Shown here one piece after another: positions 10,795-21,404 of a stretch of 64,000 bases of DNA. Made by a program: the position numbers and the translations under genes. The notes below the pieces were generated by a model. The model was given only the letters and a program-made list of their open reading frames with translations. It had not been told where the DNA came from and made no database searches. Numbering within the stretch: the stretch's first letter is position 1; each line of letters begins with the position of its first letter. Origin of the DNA: Tupaia tana (Eukaryota > Chordata > Mammalia > Scandentia > Tupaiidae); the NCBI GenBank assembly GCA_026018925.1, contig JAKSZU010000016.1:81974059-82038058 (forward strand). Direction: 5' to 3'.

Positions 10795-10939
10795 CTGGCT
10801 TTTATTTGTTGTTTTCTTAAACCCAGCATTTAAAAAAAAAAAAAAAAAGTCACCTGAGGCGGTAGTTTAATCAGGGGTGGAGATGGGGTAGGACAGCAGT
10901 CACTTGGGAGGAGGGCACCAGCATGGTGTGACAGGTCCT
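10780..10939 (-). other. HMOX2: HMOX2 3'UTR with A-rich tract
   Basis: Short 3'UTR, about 150 nt. It contains a run of 16 T on the reverse strand (10833-10848 on +). The cleavage site is estimated from the polyA signal. Confidence 0.6.
10801..10806 (-). promoter_or_regulatory. HMOX2: HMOX2 polyadenylation signal AATAAA
   Basis: TTTATT on the plus strand reads AATAAA on the reverse strand, about 135 nt after the stop codon. Confidence 0.7.
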
Positions 10940-11067
10940 TCACATGTAGTACCAGGCTAAGAGTCCAGCAGCCAGGGCCACGCCGGCGGCCAGAATGAAC
11001 TGGAGGCTGGGCTTCCTCAGCACGGCCATGGCTGTTCGGAAGGGGCAGCTGCTGCCCTCCAGGGCAC
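10940..11067 (-). CDS. HMOX2: HMOX2 last coding exon
   Basis: The acceptor CATGCAG ends at 11068 and the TGA is at 10942-10940. It encodes the third haem regulatory motif (SSCPF) and the C-terminal membrane anchor, from [16 protein letters not shown] to WYYM. Confidence 0.96.
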
Positions 11068-14013
11068 CTGCATGGCAGCACCAACAGGAGATGCCATCAG
11101 TGGGGGCCGCGGACACACCTGACCAGGAGGGGGTTCAGGGCACACACACCTACCTTTGTCTTGTTCAGCAGCATAGAAGGGGCATTTGCGCATGTCTCCT
11201 TTCCCATCGTGCACAGGGAGCCCGTCCTCCAGGGTCTCTCTGGCCAGTGTGGAGCCAGCCTGGTCCAGTTCATTGAAGATCTGCAGGAGAAGATCACCCA
11301 AGCCATCCCTGGACTGCACACACTGTTAGGGGCAGCAGCGCTCTCTCCGTCCAGAGGGAGCTGGAGCTAACCAGGTGGCCCAGTGGGCAGCAGCCATGCC
11401 TGGGGTACCGTGCCCCCTGGCATGTGCTCTGAGGAGTTGTGGCCACCCCTGTGTTGCTAGCATCCCAGGACAGCCGAACGTGGCAGTCTTCCCAGAGCAC
11501 TGACCACACATCCCATGCCTGGCTTTCTCTGAGATGGTTCAGGCAACTAAAATGACCAGGGCACAGGCAAGAGGAAAGGGTGCTGGTTCTTCCCTATTTC
11601 CTGTTGCTGGCTGTTATTTTAAGAGTATGGGAGAATGGGGCCCTAACAGAGCAGACCCACACTGACTGCCCCTGGGAGGCCTCACTAAAGAGCTGGGGGG
11701 GGGGGGGGGGGGGGGGGGGTGGCAGCAGGTGCTGTGGTGGTTGAAGGTGCTGGTCTCCTACATGGCCAACCTACATGGCGGTTTGAGTTTCAGACAACCT
11801 AGTGGCTTGCTTTTTCACCTTCTGTCTCTCTGTCCCTCTCTGATCAAATTTAAATAAATAATTTTTATAACGTTTATATATTTAAAATTTTAAAAAGAGT
11901 TGAGGGGTCTCTGGTCCACCAGGCACTTCACTGCCCAGGCCACGTCCTCTGTGTCCGGTCAGCTTCTGCAGGCTCAGCCCCACCCAAGGCTACTTGCAGA
12001 GTTCACCTCCTGGTGAAACCGGCTCCCCCTGAATTTACCAAGCAGGACTTTTCACTGCAGACTTAGAAAGTTTCTTAGAACTAGCATCCATAGTGAGGAG
12101 GAGGGAGATAGCTCAATTCCCCCACTCCACTCAATGTGCTAGAGTCTTGCCCTTCCACAAACTCCCCACTGGCATCCATCAAACCAGGCCCTCCCTGCTG
12201 GGAGCCAACCACTGGGTCACGCCCTCTAGTGGCCAAATCGGATCCCTCCCTTTTCTCAGGCTGGCAGCAGCTCATCTGTGCTAATGCCTCAGGAGCCTTG
12301 GGAGCTCTAAACTTGTTCCCACTGTCAAAAGTCCTCTTTGCAACCCAGGTACCCAGAAATCCCCCAGCAGTACCTGCATGTTGTATTCAAAGGCTTTGTT
12401 AGCCTCCTCCACAATCCTTTCTTTGGTCTCCAGGTTCAGGTCCAGGGCATTCATCCTGGCCCGGTAGAACTGTTTGAACTGCTGGGCATTGTCCACGTTC
12501 TCAAACAGGTAGAACTGCATCCCCTCGCCCGTGGTGGGCAGCTTCAGTGCCCGCTGGGCCACCTTCTTCAGCACCTGGCCCCCCGAAAGGTCCCCCATGT
12601 AGCGGGTGTAGGCGTGGGCCACCAGCAGCTCCGGCTCATGCTGCCCCACGTAGTGGATCCGTTCCACATATTTCTGGGCAGCCTCAGAACACTGCACCTG
12701 TTCCTTCCAGTTTTCACCAAAGAAGTACTCCATGTCCTTGGTCAGCGCCTCCTTCCGGTGCAGCTCCGTGGGGAAGTACAAGGGGGCGAAGGCTGGGTGG
12801 TCCTTGTTGCGGTCCATTTCCTCCTCCAGGGCTGAGTAGGTGAAGTAAAGTGCAGTGGTGGCCAGCTGTGGGGGTGATTGGAGGAGACCATGGGGTTCTG
12901 TGAGTGTAGCCCCCTGGCTCACCTTGTCTGAGCCGCTAGAAGTAAATGCTAAAGTAACAGCCACTCCCAGTCCCCAAAGAGCCAATCCTGGCCCACTTTA
13001 CATAGTGAGGTATCAAACACAGGAAGCTTTTGGGTTTCTTAAAGAATGAAGTGAATTCTCTGGAACATGGATGCCTGTGCTTTAACATCATTCTTTTTTC
13101 ATTTAAACCATGAGAGCCACAGCTTAACATCAAGGGAGTGTGGAGCCTCTAGAAAGTCCCAACCCCTCCCTTGGAGCAGCTCCAGAGGCATCTTTCCCAT
13201 GGGACAAAGGCCCCCACCAACTTTGGTGGTGACTGAGGACACAAACCTTAAATAGCTCCTTCTTAATGTTGCCTTTCAAGAAGTCCTTGACAAATTGCGT
13301 ATTCTCTGCCTGGTCATGTGCTTCCTTGGTCCCTTCCTTCAGGAGCTCAGAGAGGTCAGCCATTCTGTGGAGAGAGGGGATGTGCCCGTGTGAGCCGGCC
13401 ATTCCCAGCTCCCCAGGAAGGACTACTGGTTGAAAGACTGAGTGCCCACTCACTGGATGGAGGCAGGGGCTGCTCAGACACTTCACTCGATCATGATGCG
13501 CAGTCCTGACATGGAACGCAGGACAAGCTGACGTGCCAGTCCACCACAAGGTTAGGCACACACGGTGAAGGGCCTACTCCACAAAATACACAAAATTATC
13601 TGTGTTTGTGACCGACTGCCTCCTGGCTGAAGAAACGTACACCTCTAATTGAACAGCCTGCCTTCAGGACTGTGTCTCCTGGAAGCCATGCAGTTGGTAA
13701 AGGGACTCTGACCCTGGAGCTCCTGAGGTGGCACTGCTGCCTTCCACTTTGGATCCACAGCCTCTTCAGGACTTCATGTGGCTGGCTCCAGGAAAAGAAG
13801 GACAAGGAGGAGACAACCAAGTGTTTGGAGCCTGCACCCTGAGTTTGAGGAGCTTAACAAAATACGTGGGATAAAGTCGTGCTGCTAGACAAGGTAGAAC
13901 ATGTGTGAACCTCATGGTCGCACCTGGGCAGAGACTCACATGTGTCCACATGGCCCATCTACCAAAGGAGGAAAAACCTAGCCCTCTCAGGTCCAGTCTC
14001 TGCCCTTCTTTAA

Positions 14014-14059
<46 letters not shown>

Positions 14060-16457
14060 GTTTTTGCCATAGGGCACATGCACTTGCTGTAGAGTGACAG
14101 ATGAAGAGAAAGAGAGAAATCACCTCCCCACCCCAGGGGAATGCCCACTTCACAACCTCTTCTGTTCTCTTGGGATTTGGGCTCATACACCCAGGGTAAT
14201 TTCCTTTTCTTTTTGGCTTTCCCAGTGTGATTTTCAAGCCACTGGGTCTGGGTCTTAAACTGTGGTCATTCTCATGCGTGAATCCAGTCCCTTAACCACC
14301 ATTCCATCTGCCCCTAGGGATTAGCTTTTAACAAACCCATTTGCTGAGAATAAGATTACTGGGACCAGCAGTTGGAGTAATGGCTATGTCGCTGGACTCC
14401 CATGTAGTCGGCCGCGGTTCGAGTCTCTGACCTGGTGGCTTAAAACTCACGCCGGGCGCATGTGCATGTGTGCTCAAGATCCCGAGAGAACGGAGGAGAA
14501 GGGATTGCGGCATGGCCATTCCCCCAGGGGGTGATTTCTCGCTTTCTGTCTCTCTGTCTCTCTCTGTTTGTCTGGCGAGCGCACGCGCCCTGTAACAAAA
14601 ACCTCTCAAAAAAAAAAAATAAAATCAGATGATTAGCAATTACTTCAAGGTATAAAGAAAGAAATTGGCTATAATAAGAGACTCAGTCTTTCAACCAATA
14701 GTCCTTTCTGAGAAGCTGGGAAGGGCTGACTCACACATGCACATCCCATCTCTCAAGGCAGAATAGGGCCCAGTAATCTTGTTTATTTTTCTGGGAGAGA
14801 GGAAAATGGAGAGTAACAAAATAGGCATTCTTCACAGGGTCTTGCTGTGTCAGGGTCCTACAGCCTCCCAGTAAGCAAGGAGTATAGGTGCATACAACCA
14901 CTCCAGTGTATTCAGGTTGGCCCAGAAACTGAGCCCATATGCCTCCCACATGGCCTCCAGCCTCCGGCCTCCCAAGCAATAGCACTACACATGTGCCACT
15001 GTAGCTAGGCCTTCTAAAACTATAGGACCAGCAGAAGGCATAATGGTTACATTGCTGAACTCTCCCACATTGTCGACCATGGTTTGAGTCCTAGACCCGG
15101 CAGCTTGAAACACGCTGGCTGCCTGTGCGTGCATGCCCAAGATATCAAGAGGAGAATGGAAGAGAAGGGACTGTGGTGTGGCCATCACCCCTGGCAGGTG
15201 ATTTCTGACTTTCTGTCTATTTCGGTCTCTCCGACGAGCACACATGCACTATGGCAAAAGTCTAAAACCAAAAGCAAAAAAAAAAAGTATGTATGTGTGT
15301 GTCTATATGTAATATATATAGAGAGAGACAGAGAAAGAGAAGAGAGGAGATAAAAAGAGAGAGTGGGCCCAGTAATTAAGGCTTAGAGCGAACTGGCCTT
15401 ACATGGTAGCCTGCCCTAGAGTTAAAATAGCTCTCGCTTTTTCTTTTTTTTTATTATTACCATTATTATTCTTTAATTTGGCTAGATAGACACACAGAGA
15501 AAAAGGGTAGGGGGACCAACAGTTAGCATAATGGCTATGTCGCTGGACTCCCACGTAGTCGACCGCGGTTCGAGTCCAGGACCCGGCGGCTAAAACTCAC
15601 GCCGGGCACGTGTGAGATCCCGGGAGGAGAATGGAGGAGAAGGGACTGTGGCGTGGCCATCCCCCCTGGGGGGTGATTTCTCGCTTTCTATCTCTCTGTC
15701 TCTCTCTGACTTTCTGGTGAGCGCATGCGCCCTATAGCGAAAACCTCTCTCTCAAAAAAAAAAAAAAAAAAAAAAGAGAGAGAGAGAGAGGGGAAAGTGG
15801 GAAACCAAGCCACCAGATCTGGGACTCGAAACGTGGTTGGCCATGTGGGAGTCCAGTGCCTTAACCCCCATGCCACCTGCTGGCCCCAAATTTTCTTTTT
15901 TTTTAAGACTGTGGTAATCCTCCTGTCTTACCCTCATGAGTCACTGGGACTACAAGTGCACACATATTGGCCTCCTGTATGGTCCCAGCCTATGGAGCAC
16001 AGCATCTTAGCAGCACATTACCACTGCAGTTGGGCCTGCTCTCTCATTCAAAGGAGTGGAAGGTACTGCTTTGCCTTTGAGTACCCTTTCTTGGCCCACG
16101 TGGGAAAAACGCTTAGGTTTTTAAAAAGAAAAAGGATGAGCACTACCATCAGATCCTATCATTCAGCACGCCCAGATAAAGGAACAGAATGAATGGGGAG
16201 ATACCAAACAACTACAGCGGCTATCCACAGGCCCTGCAGTACCACCCAGACATCCTGTGGTCCACAGCTCACAGCCCATGACCCAGTGCTGTTAGCAGAT
16301 GAAGCCAGGTGTTCTGGGCATGGCAGGAACCAGGCCCATCTGCCTCAGTGCAGCCAGCTCCCATCGCTTACCTGGTGTGGTTTTCCTTTTCTGTACTCCC
16401 AGAGTTCTTTTTCTCCGACTCATCTACTCCCTCGGAGGTCTCCACTTCCACTGACAT
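10940..16457 (-). CDS. HMOX2: HMOX2, haem oxygenase 2, complete coding region in five exons
   Basis: Coding exons in transcript order on the minus strand are 16457-16372, 13364-13247, 12865-12374, 11280-11154 and 11067-10940: 86+118+492+127+128 = 951 nt, which is 316 codons plus TGA, the human HO-2 length. It oxidises haem to biliverdin, CO and iron with electrons from NADPH-cytochrome P450 reductase, at the ER membrane. Visible features: an acidic N-terminus ([16 protein letters not shown]); the haem-ligand histidine in [16 protein letters not shown]; the haem-oxygenase signature [18 protein letters not shown] with the catalytic Asp; Cys-Pro haem regulatory motifs [12 protein letters not shown] and SSCPF near the C-terminus; and a C-terminal anchor of about 20 hydrophobic residues ending AWYYM. 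The human Cys127-Pro motif reads Cys-Ser here. Identity is very secure. Confidence 0.97.
11154..11280 (-). CDS. HMOX2: HMOX2 coding exon 4
   Basis: The acceptor CTCCTGCAG ends at 11281 and the donor AAAG|GTAGGTG has its GT at 11153. It encodes [20 protein letters not shown] and the second haem regulatory motif [12 protein letters not shown]. Confidence 0.96.
11284..12373 (-). other. HMOX2: HMOX2 intron 4 (between coding exons 3 and 4)
   Basis: It contains one tS-S SINE with a 25-base G run (11695-11900). Otherwise non-repetitive, and I see nothing else. Confidence 0.8.
11695..11900 (+). repeat. tS-S SINE preceded by a 25-base G run
   Basis: G25 at 11695-11719, then TGGCAGCAGGTGCTGTGGTGG and the CTGATCAAATTTAAATAAAT end. 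The G run replaces the usual GGGGCC start. Confidence 0.82.
12374..12865 (-). CDS. HMOX2: HMOX2 coding exon 3 (catalytic core)
   Basis: The acceptor CCCCCACAG ends at 12866 and the donor ATGCAG|GTACTG has its GT at 12373. The 492 nt (164 codons) carry most of the all-helical haem-oxygenase fold, with [15 protein letters not shown]. The position of the first haem regulatory motif reads VQCSEAAQ instead of Cys-Pro. Confidence 0.97.
13247..13364 (-). CDS. HMOX2: HMOX2 coding exon 2
   Basis: The acceptor CTCTCCACAG ends at 13365 and the donor AAG|GTTTGTG has its GT at 13246. It begins with the last base of an Arg codon, then [11 protein letters not shown], and includes the proximal haem-ligand His in [11 protein letters not shown]. 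Confidence 0.96.
14022..14316 (-). repeat. tS-L SINE with long T tract
   Basis: About 34 T, then GGTTTTTGCCATAGGGCACATG and the minus-strand body. The head ends CCATCTGCCCC. Confidence 0.82.
14361..14623 (+). repeat. tS-L SINE, full length, A58 form
   Basis: GGGACCAGCAGTTGGAGTAA head, GGTTCGAGTCTC B box, CCCTGTAACAAAAACCTCTC end and A tail. Confidence 0.92.
15025..15287 (+). repeat. tS-L SINE
   Basis: GGACCAGCAGAAGGCATAATGG head. The end is degraded (CACTATGGCAAAAGTC) and followed by an A run. Confidence 0.87.
15288..15366 (+). repeat. GT/AT/GA simple repeat
   Basis: GTATGTATGTGTGTGTC, then ATATATATAG and GAGA-rich sequence. Confidence 0.8.
15367..15427 (+). repeat. tRNA SINE head fragment
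   Basis: GGGCCCAGTAATTAAGGCTTAG then TTACATGGTAGCCTGCC resembles a diverged head. Confidence 0.35.
15428..15887 (-). repeat. tS-S SINE split by a younger tS-L
   Basis: The tail part is at 15428-15510 (TTCTTTAATTTGGCTAGATAG) and the rest at 15775-15887 (GAGAGGGGAAAGTGGG to GCCACCTGCTGGCCCC). The order is restored when 15511-15774 is removed. Confidence 0.85.
15511..15774 (+). repeat. tS-L SINE nested in tS-S
   Basis: GGGGACCAACAGTTAGCATAA head, intact GGTTCGAGTCC and CCCTATAGCGAAAACCTCTC, with A23. Part of the body after GGCACGTGTG is deleted. Confidence 0.92.
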
Positions 16458-16496
16458 TGCTGCCGAGTGTGGTTCCTGGTGCTCAGTCCTCTGGTC
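16372..16496 (-). CDS. HMOX2: HMOX2 first coding exon (ATG at 16457)
   Basis: The start codon (reverse strand) is at 16457-16455. The donor CCAG|GTAAGCG has its GT at 16371. It encodes 28 codons plus AG of an arginine codon. The segment is short and acidic and easy to miss, but its frame and length exactly complete the 316-aa protein. The likely acceptor CCTGCAG puts the exon start near 16496; a second CAG ten bases upstream is an alternative. Confidence 0.93.
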
Positions 16497-16599
16497 CTGC
16501 AGAGACCTGCAGAGACAGGAGCTGGTGAGGTGGCACCCATGGCAGCTGCTTCCTCAGACACCTATTAGATCTGCTCTCTGAACCATCCTAATTGCAGGG

Positions 16600-17000
16600 A
16601 CACCTGCAACCACAGTTGTTTTCTTTAAAGATAAAGTTCTACCATTATGAGGGCCATTCTGGAATATGGAAACAAATTTGAATGGACAGTGGATTAGGTA
16701 ACAGCATTGTACTGACACTGAATTTGTGTTTTGTTTTTTTTTTATTACTGTGATTATGTAATAGAATGCCCTTGTGCTTAAGGAATACATACTCACATAT
16801 TCAGGAGCAAAGGGGCATGCTATCTACAACTTACAGTCAAATGATTCAGGAGAAGAGTGGGGGACATGCAAGGAAGAAAGGAAATGAGGCAAAATGCTGA
16901 CATTTAGTGAATTTGCATAAAAGGTATACAGGAATTTCTGTACTACTCTTCAATTTTTCTGTACACTTGAAATTGTATCAAAATAAGCTACCAAAAAAAA
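16600..17000 (+). repeat. Old L1-like 3' end
   Basis: GTAATAGAATGCCCTTGTGC, AAGGGGCATGCTATCTACAA, GGCAAAATGCTGACATTTAG and TTGAAATTGTATCAAAATAA match my memory of an old mammalian LINE 3' end. Family not assigned. Confidence 0.5.
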
Positions 17001-17033
17001 AAACCCTCCAGAAAACCTCATAAATAAATTAAG

Positions 17034-17300
17034 TTTTTTTTGTTGTTGCTGTTTTTTTGCTATAGGGTGCATGCACTTGCCAGAAAGACAGAGAGAGACA
17101 GAGAGACAGAAAGCGAGAAATCACCCCCAAGGAGGGATGACCACGCCGCAATCCCTTTTCCTTCATTCTCCTCTCAGGATCTCGGGCACACACGGCACAT
17201 GAGCCTGGCATGAGTTTTTAAGCCATTGGGTCCGGGACTTGAACTGCGGTCAACTACATGGGAGTCCAGTGACATAGCCATTATGCCAACTGCTGGTCCC
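17034..17300 (-). repeat. tS-L SINE
   Basis: T-rich tail, TTTTTGCTATAGGGTGCATG and head AACTGCTGGTCCC. TSD ATAAATAAA on both sides. Confidence 0.9.
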
Positions 17301-17320
17301 ATAAATAAAGCTTTTTTAAA

Positions 17321-17497
17321 AGAATTATTTTGTTCAACTTTATTTATTCATTTTATTTTTTATTTTAATTTGACCAGAGAGAGATAGAGTGAGAGAGAGA
17401 GAGGGAAAGTAAGAAAGCAAGCCGCCAGGTCCAGGACTCAAGCCACGGTGGCCCATGTGGGAGTCTAGTGTGCTTAACCACCATACCACCTGCTGGA
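17321..17497 (-). repeat. tS-S SINE
   Basis: TTTTAATTTGACCAGAGAG, GTAAGAAAGCAAGCCGCC and head ACCACCTGCTGGACC. Confidence 0.87.
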
Positions 17498-17532
17498 CCT
17501 CATAAACAAAGTTTTAAAAAAAGATAAAGAGC

Positions 17533-17802
17533 GGGAATCAGCAGTTAGCGTAATGGCTATGTCGCTGGACTCCCACGTAGTCGACCGCGGTTCGCGTCTC
17601 GGACCCGGTGGCTTACAACTCACGCCGGGCGCGTGTGCGTGCGTGCCCAAGATCCCGAGAGGAGAATGGAGGAGAAGGGATTGCGGTGTGACCATCCCCC
17701 CTGGGAGGTGATTTCTCGCTTTCTGTCTCTAATGTCTCTCTCTGTCTGTCTGGCGAGCGCACGGGCCCTATAGCGAAAATCTCTCAAAAAAAAAAAAAAA
17801 AA
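17533..17802 (+). repeat. tS-L SINE, C58 subfamily
   Basis: GGGAATCAGCAGTTAGCG head and B box GGTTCGCGTCTC. TSD AAAGATAAAGAG on both sides. Confidence 0.92.
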
Positions 17803-17816
17803 AGATAAAGAGGGGG

Positions 17817-17910
17817 CTAGCTAGCAGGTGGTGTGGTGGTTAAGGCACTGGATTCCTACATGGCCAACCGTAGTTTGAGTGGTAGATCTGGCAGCTTGAA
17901 AATCACAACA
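17817..17910 (+). repeat. tRNA SINE, 5' half only
   Basis: GCTAGCAGGTGGTGTGGTGG to GGCAGCTTGAAAATCACA, then cut by the next SINE. Confidence 0.7.
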
Positions 17911-17915
17911 TATAT

Positions 17916-18125
17916 GGGACAAGCAGATGGTGTAATGTTTATGTCACTGGACTCCCTCATAGTCGATCACAGTTCGAGTCCCGGACCCAATGGCTTGAAA
18001 CACCAGGGGCATATGTGTGCATGCCCAAGATCCCGAAAGGAGAAGGGATTGGGTGTGGCCATCCCCCCTGAGGGATGATTTCTTGCTTTTTGTCTCTTTC
18101 TTTCGGGCAAGCACAAATGCCCTAT

Positions 18126-18159
<34 letters not shown>
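17916..18159 (+). repeat. tS-L SINE with long A tail
   Basis: GGGACAAGCAGATGGTGTAA head, GCCCTATAGC and about A30. Confidence 0.88.
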
Positions 18160-18160
<1 letters not shown>

Positions 18161-18169
18161 AACAACAGT

Positions 18170-18350
18170 TTTTTTAATGTTTTATTTTTGTTTATTTATT
18201 TATTTATATTTGAGCAGAGAGAGAGTGTAAGAGTGAGAGCAAGAGAGAGAGAGAGAAAGAGAGAAGGGAAGCTGCCAGGTCCAGGACTCAAACTGTGGTC
18301 GACCATGTGGGAGTCCAGCGCCCTTAACCACCATGCCACCTGCTGGCCCC
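18170..18350 (-). repeat. tS-S SINE
   Basis: TATTTGAGCAGAGAG, GGGAAGCTGCCAGGTCC and head CCACCTGCTGGCCCC. Confidence 0.86.
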
Positions 18351-18359
18351 ACAACAAAT

Positions 18360-18569
18360 AGTTTTTATTTTGTTTTGTTTTGTTTTGGAGAAAAATTATC
18401 CCCCAAGGGGGATGGCCACACCGCAATACCTTCTCCTCCATTCTCCTCGGGATCTTAGGCACGCATGCACACACACCCGGCATGAGTTTAAGACACCAGG
18501 TCTGGGACTCGAACCACAGTCGACTACATGGGAGTCCAGCGACATAGCCATTACTCTACTGCTGGTCCC
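18360..18569 (-). repeat. tS-L SINE lacking its CTATAG end
   Basis: GTTTT repeats, then AAATTATCCCCCAAGGGGGATGG and head CTACTGCTGGTCCC. Confidence 0.82.
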
Positions 18570-19070
18570 TTGTTTTTGTTTTTTAAGATAAAGAGCAGTA
18601 GCTCTGCAGGATCATACAGGAGCACAATGCCTTGTGGCCATGCAGACCTACCTGTCTGAGGCCCGGGGCCCTGCAAGTTAGGCTGGTCCTAGTAGCTCCA
18701 TGGTAGGGCACAGTAGCTTGAACTACAAGCCTGTATCAGCTGCATGTGAGTAACCAACAAGCGGCCTGTCCCCAGCCATCTTAGGACTCTGCTAGACTGA
18801 GGGAAATGAGCTATGTAGGCCAATCAATTTCCACTACCTGGCTCGAGGACTGAGCCTTCGTCAGCCAGGGAAATACAATCCCACAGCATGACAAGCTCAT
18901 CTTCCATACCTGGAGACTGCTGTGCCATGTAAGGGGTATCCCAAGTGAGTAACTCCTAGATGAGCAGCAGCACAGTAGCACCAACACTAACAAAGCAACT
19001 CACAAAGACAACTACCACCACTGGGGTCAAACCAGGCTAAGGAAAAAGGAGACCTTAATTTTCTGTCTCA
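18570..19070. other. HMOX2 large intron, unassigned sequence
   Basis: Moderate GC. I see no gene or recognised repeat. Confidence 0.5.
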
Positions 19071-19072
19071 AC

Positions 19073-19165
19073 CAGTGTTTATTGAGCATTTTCTACATGC
19101 TTCCCCCAGATATAGAGATCAAGGGGAATATAGCAGCATAAGAAATGGTCCTTAAAAGGCACAAA
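19073..19165 (+). repeat. L2-like fragment
   Basis: TGTTTATTGAGCATTTTCTACATGC then AATATAGCAGCATAAGAAATGG resemble the L2 3' layout. Confidence 0.5.
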
Positions 19166-19329
19166 GAAGAAAAACCAAACCTGTCTCAGTCCACAGGGTA
19201 AGACACTGGGACATAAGCTTCCTGGCTTCCTCCGTGGCGTTTTATTATCTTTTGGGATGCTATAATGCATAGTTGCTCAGTACGTTTTTTCCTCTTGTCT
19301 AGATTTAGGATCTATACAATAGGATTAAC

Positions 19330-19410
19330 CATAGGGAGTGAAATGAGAATATAGTATAAAACCTGCCCTGTAGTTAAGCACTCAATGAATGTTGTTAGGT
19401 AGGTAGTGAT
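19330..19410 (+). repeat. MIR 3' fragment
   Basis: TAAGCACTCAATGAATGTTGTTAGG matches the end of MIR. Confidence 0.5.
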
Positions 19411-19449
19411 TGTATTTTCTTTTTTCAACGATAATTTGCAAGTGAATGT

Positions 19450-19605
19450 AAGAAAGAGGGGGACACACCCTTGATAGTCACGTCGTGCCAAGTGCCCAGC
19501 ACATTTTCAGGCCTACCCAGGGACCTAAACCCTGGTCAGCATTACCGCTTCCATTCCTACAGGGCACTTGCATTACCGCTGCACCATAGTGCCTGGGACT
19601 GTATT
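19450..19605 (-). repeat. Old tRNA-type SINE relative
   Basis: CCAAGTGCCCAGCACATTTTC, then AACCCTGGTCAGC and head GCACCATAGTGCCTGGGAC in minus orientation. Confidence 0.4.
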
Positions 19606-19709
19606 TAGATTTTGACAAAAGCTTAGTGATGTCTGAAAACACTTTGAAAATAAATAGCAGAATATATAGAGAATGGAGCATTCTCTTAACTCTAAATCAG
19701 ATATATTCT

Positions 19710-19945
19710 TTTTTTCTTTTTTGCCAGAAAGTGCATGCATTCCCTGGAGGAGGGTGGAAGCACCCTCCCATGGGGAATGGTCAATGTCACAATCTCTTCT
19801 CCTCCATTTCTCTCTCCTTTTGAGATCTTGGGCAAGCACACACACGGTGTGTTTTTCAAGCAAGCCACTGGGTCTGGTACTCAAACCATGCACTTGGCCA
19901 CCATCTGGGACCCAGCCACCTTAATGACCAAGCCATGGCTGGCCC
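19710..19945 (-). repeat. tS-L SINE, diverged, with clear TSD
   Basis: The minus body ends CATGGCTGGCCC. TSD CAGATATATTCTT on both sides. Confidence 0.85.
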
Positions 19946-20089
19946 CAGATATATTCTTCTCTGTAATAATGCTTACAGGCTACATGGTATACAGAAAGAT
20001 GTGAAGGCAGGCAGTTATCATGTGAAGAGAACAGTAGGCAGAGAGACTTCCTAGAGAAAGACCATCAACAACAGAAAGAATTGGGACAG

Positions 20090-20354
20090 GGGCCCAGCAG
20101 GTGGTGGGGTGGTAAAGGCACTGGATTCCACATGGCCAACCATGTGGTTTGGGTCCTGGACCTGGAAGCCTGAAAAACACTCCCTGCACATGTGCATAGA
20201 GATGCCCAAAATCCCAAGACGAGAATGGAAGAGAAGGAATTATGGTATGGTCATCCCCTCCGGGGAGGGGGGTTGATTTCTCACTTTCCCTCTCGCTCTC
20301 TTTCTTGGTCTCTGGTGAGTACACACACCCTATAGTAGGAAAAAAAAAAAAACA
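20090..20354 (+). repeat. tS-L SINE (GTGG-type head)
   Basis: GGGGCCCAGCAGGTGGTGGGG head, with body and CCCTATAGTAGG end. Confidence 0.85.
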
Positions 20355-20360
20355 ACTTTT

Positions 20361-20612
20361 GGGACCAGTAGTTGGCATAATGGCTATGTCACTGGACTCC
20401 CATGTACTCAACCGTAGTTCGAGTCCCAGACCTGGTGGTTTAAACTCATGCCAGCACACGTGCATGCGTACCCAAGATCCCGAGAGGAGAATGGAGAAGG
20501 GACTGTGGTGTGGCCATCCCCCCTGGGGGGTGATTTTTTACTTTCTCTCTGTCTCTTTCTTTCTGGCGAGCACACACACCCTATAGCAAAAACGTCTCCC
20601 CCCCAAAAAAAT
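20361..20612 (+). repeat. tS-L SINE
   Basis: GGGACCAGTAGTTGGCATAATGG head and CCCTATAGCAAAAACGTCTCC end, inserted beside the previous copy. Confidence 0.9.
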
Positions 20613-20639
20613 TTTTTTTTAATTACTTACTGATTTTAC

Positions 20640-21120
20640 TTTGAAGGAAAGATAACAGCTCACCCTAATCACAGCATCAAGAATGCTGAGTCCGCCACTC
20701 AAACTGGAAGCTCCCTGTGTAGTCGGGAGGTGGCTGTTCCTAGTAAGGCTTTGTTAGCACATTCAACCCACACAGGCTGGTGCCAGCAAAGGTGGCCTAT
20801 GTCCATCCCTGTAGCCAGTCACCACACCCCAAGGGAGCAGATATGCTGTGTGGCAGATATGCTGTGTGACACACAGAGGTCACTTTGCAGCGGTGAGAAC
20901 AGAATTCTCTCTAGTCTCTGAAAGGCTCCATGTCCAAACTAGTCTGACCTCTGCACTTGGATCCTTTTTTCTTTACAGGGACCACTAGAATCCTAGAAAA
21001 CTGGGAGCCAAATCATAAATATTGGGCCCCCTCCCAAAACAAAAAAGGAAAAAAAAAAAGATCCTAAAAGAGTTCACTCTGGGGAATAAACTTCAAGAAA
21101 TAGTAATAGCAATCTGTTAA
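20640..21120. other. HMOX2 large intron, unassigned sequence
   Basis: No gene or repeat recognised, apart from a short direct repeat GGCAGATATGCTGTGTG near 20850. Confidence 0.5.
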
Positions 21121-21134
21121 AAAAAAAAAAAGTC

Positions 21135-21404
21135 GGAACCAGCAGTTAGCGTAATGGCTATGTCGCTGGACTCCCACGTAGTCGACCGCGGTTCACGTCC
21201 TGGACCCGGTGGCTTGGAACTCACGTCGGGCGCGTGTGCATGCGTGCCCAGGATCCCGAGAGGAGAATGGAGGAAAAGGGATTGCGGCGTGACCATTCCC
21301 CCTGGGGGGTGATTTCTTGCTTTCTGTCTCTCTGTCTCTCTCTGTCTGTCTGGCGAGCGCACGCGCCCTATAGCGAAAAACCTCTCCAAAAAAAAAAAAA
21401 AAAA
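21135..21404 (+). repeat. tS-L SINE, C58 subfamily
   Basis: GGAACCAGCAGTTAGCG head, B box GGTTCACGTCC, GGCGTGACCATTCCCCC body and AGCGAAAAACCTCTCC end. Confidence 0.92.

Larger units (their letters stand above)
13365..16371 (-). other. HMOX2: HMOX2 intron following the first coding exon
   Basis: About 3 kb. 13365-14020 shows nothing recognisable. 14022-15887 holds several SINEs listed separately. 15890-16371 shows no identified element. Confidence 0.8.

Noticed and set aside
12338..12835. Plus-strand frame of 165 codons opposite HMOX2 exon 3
   Set aside because: It is the antisense shadow of the haem-oxygenase coding exon.
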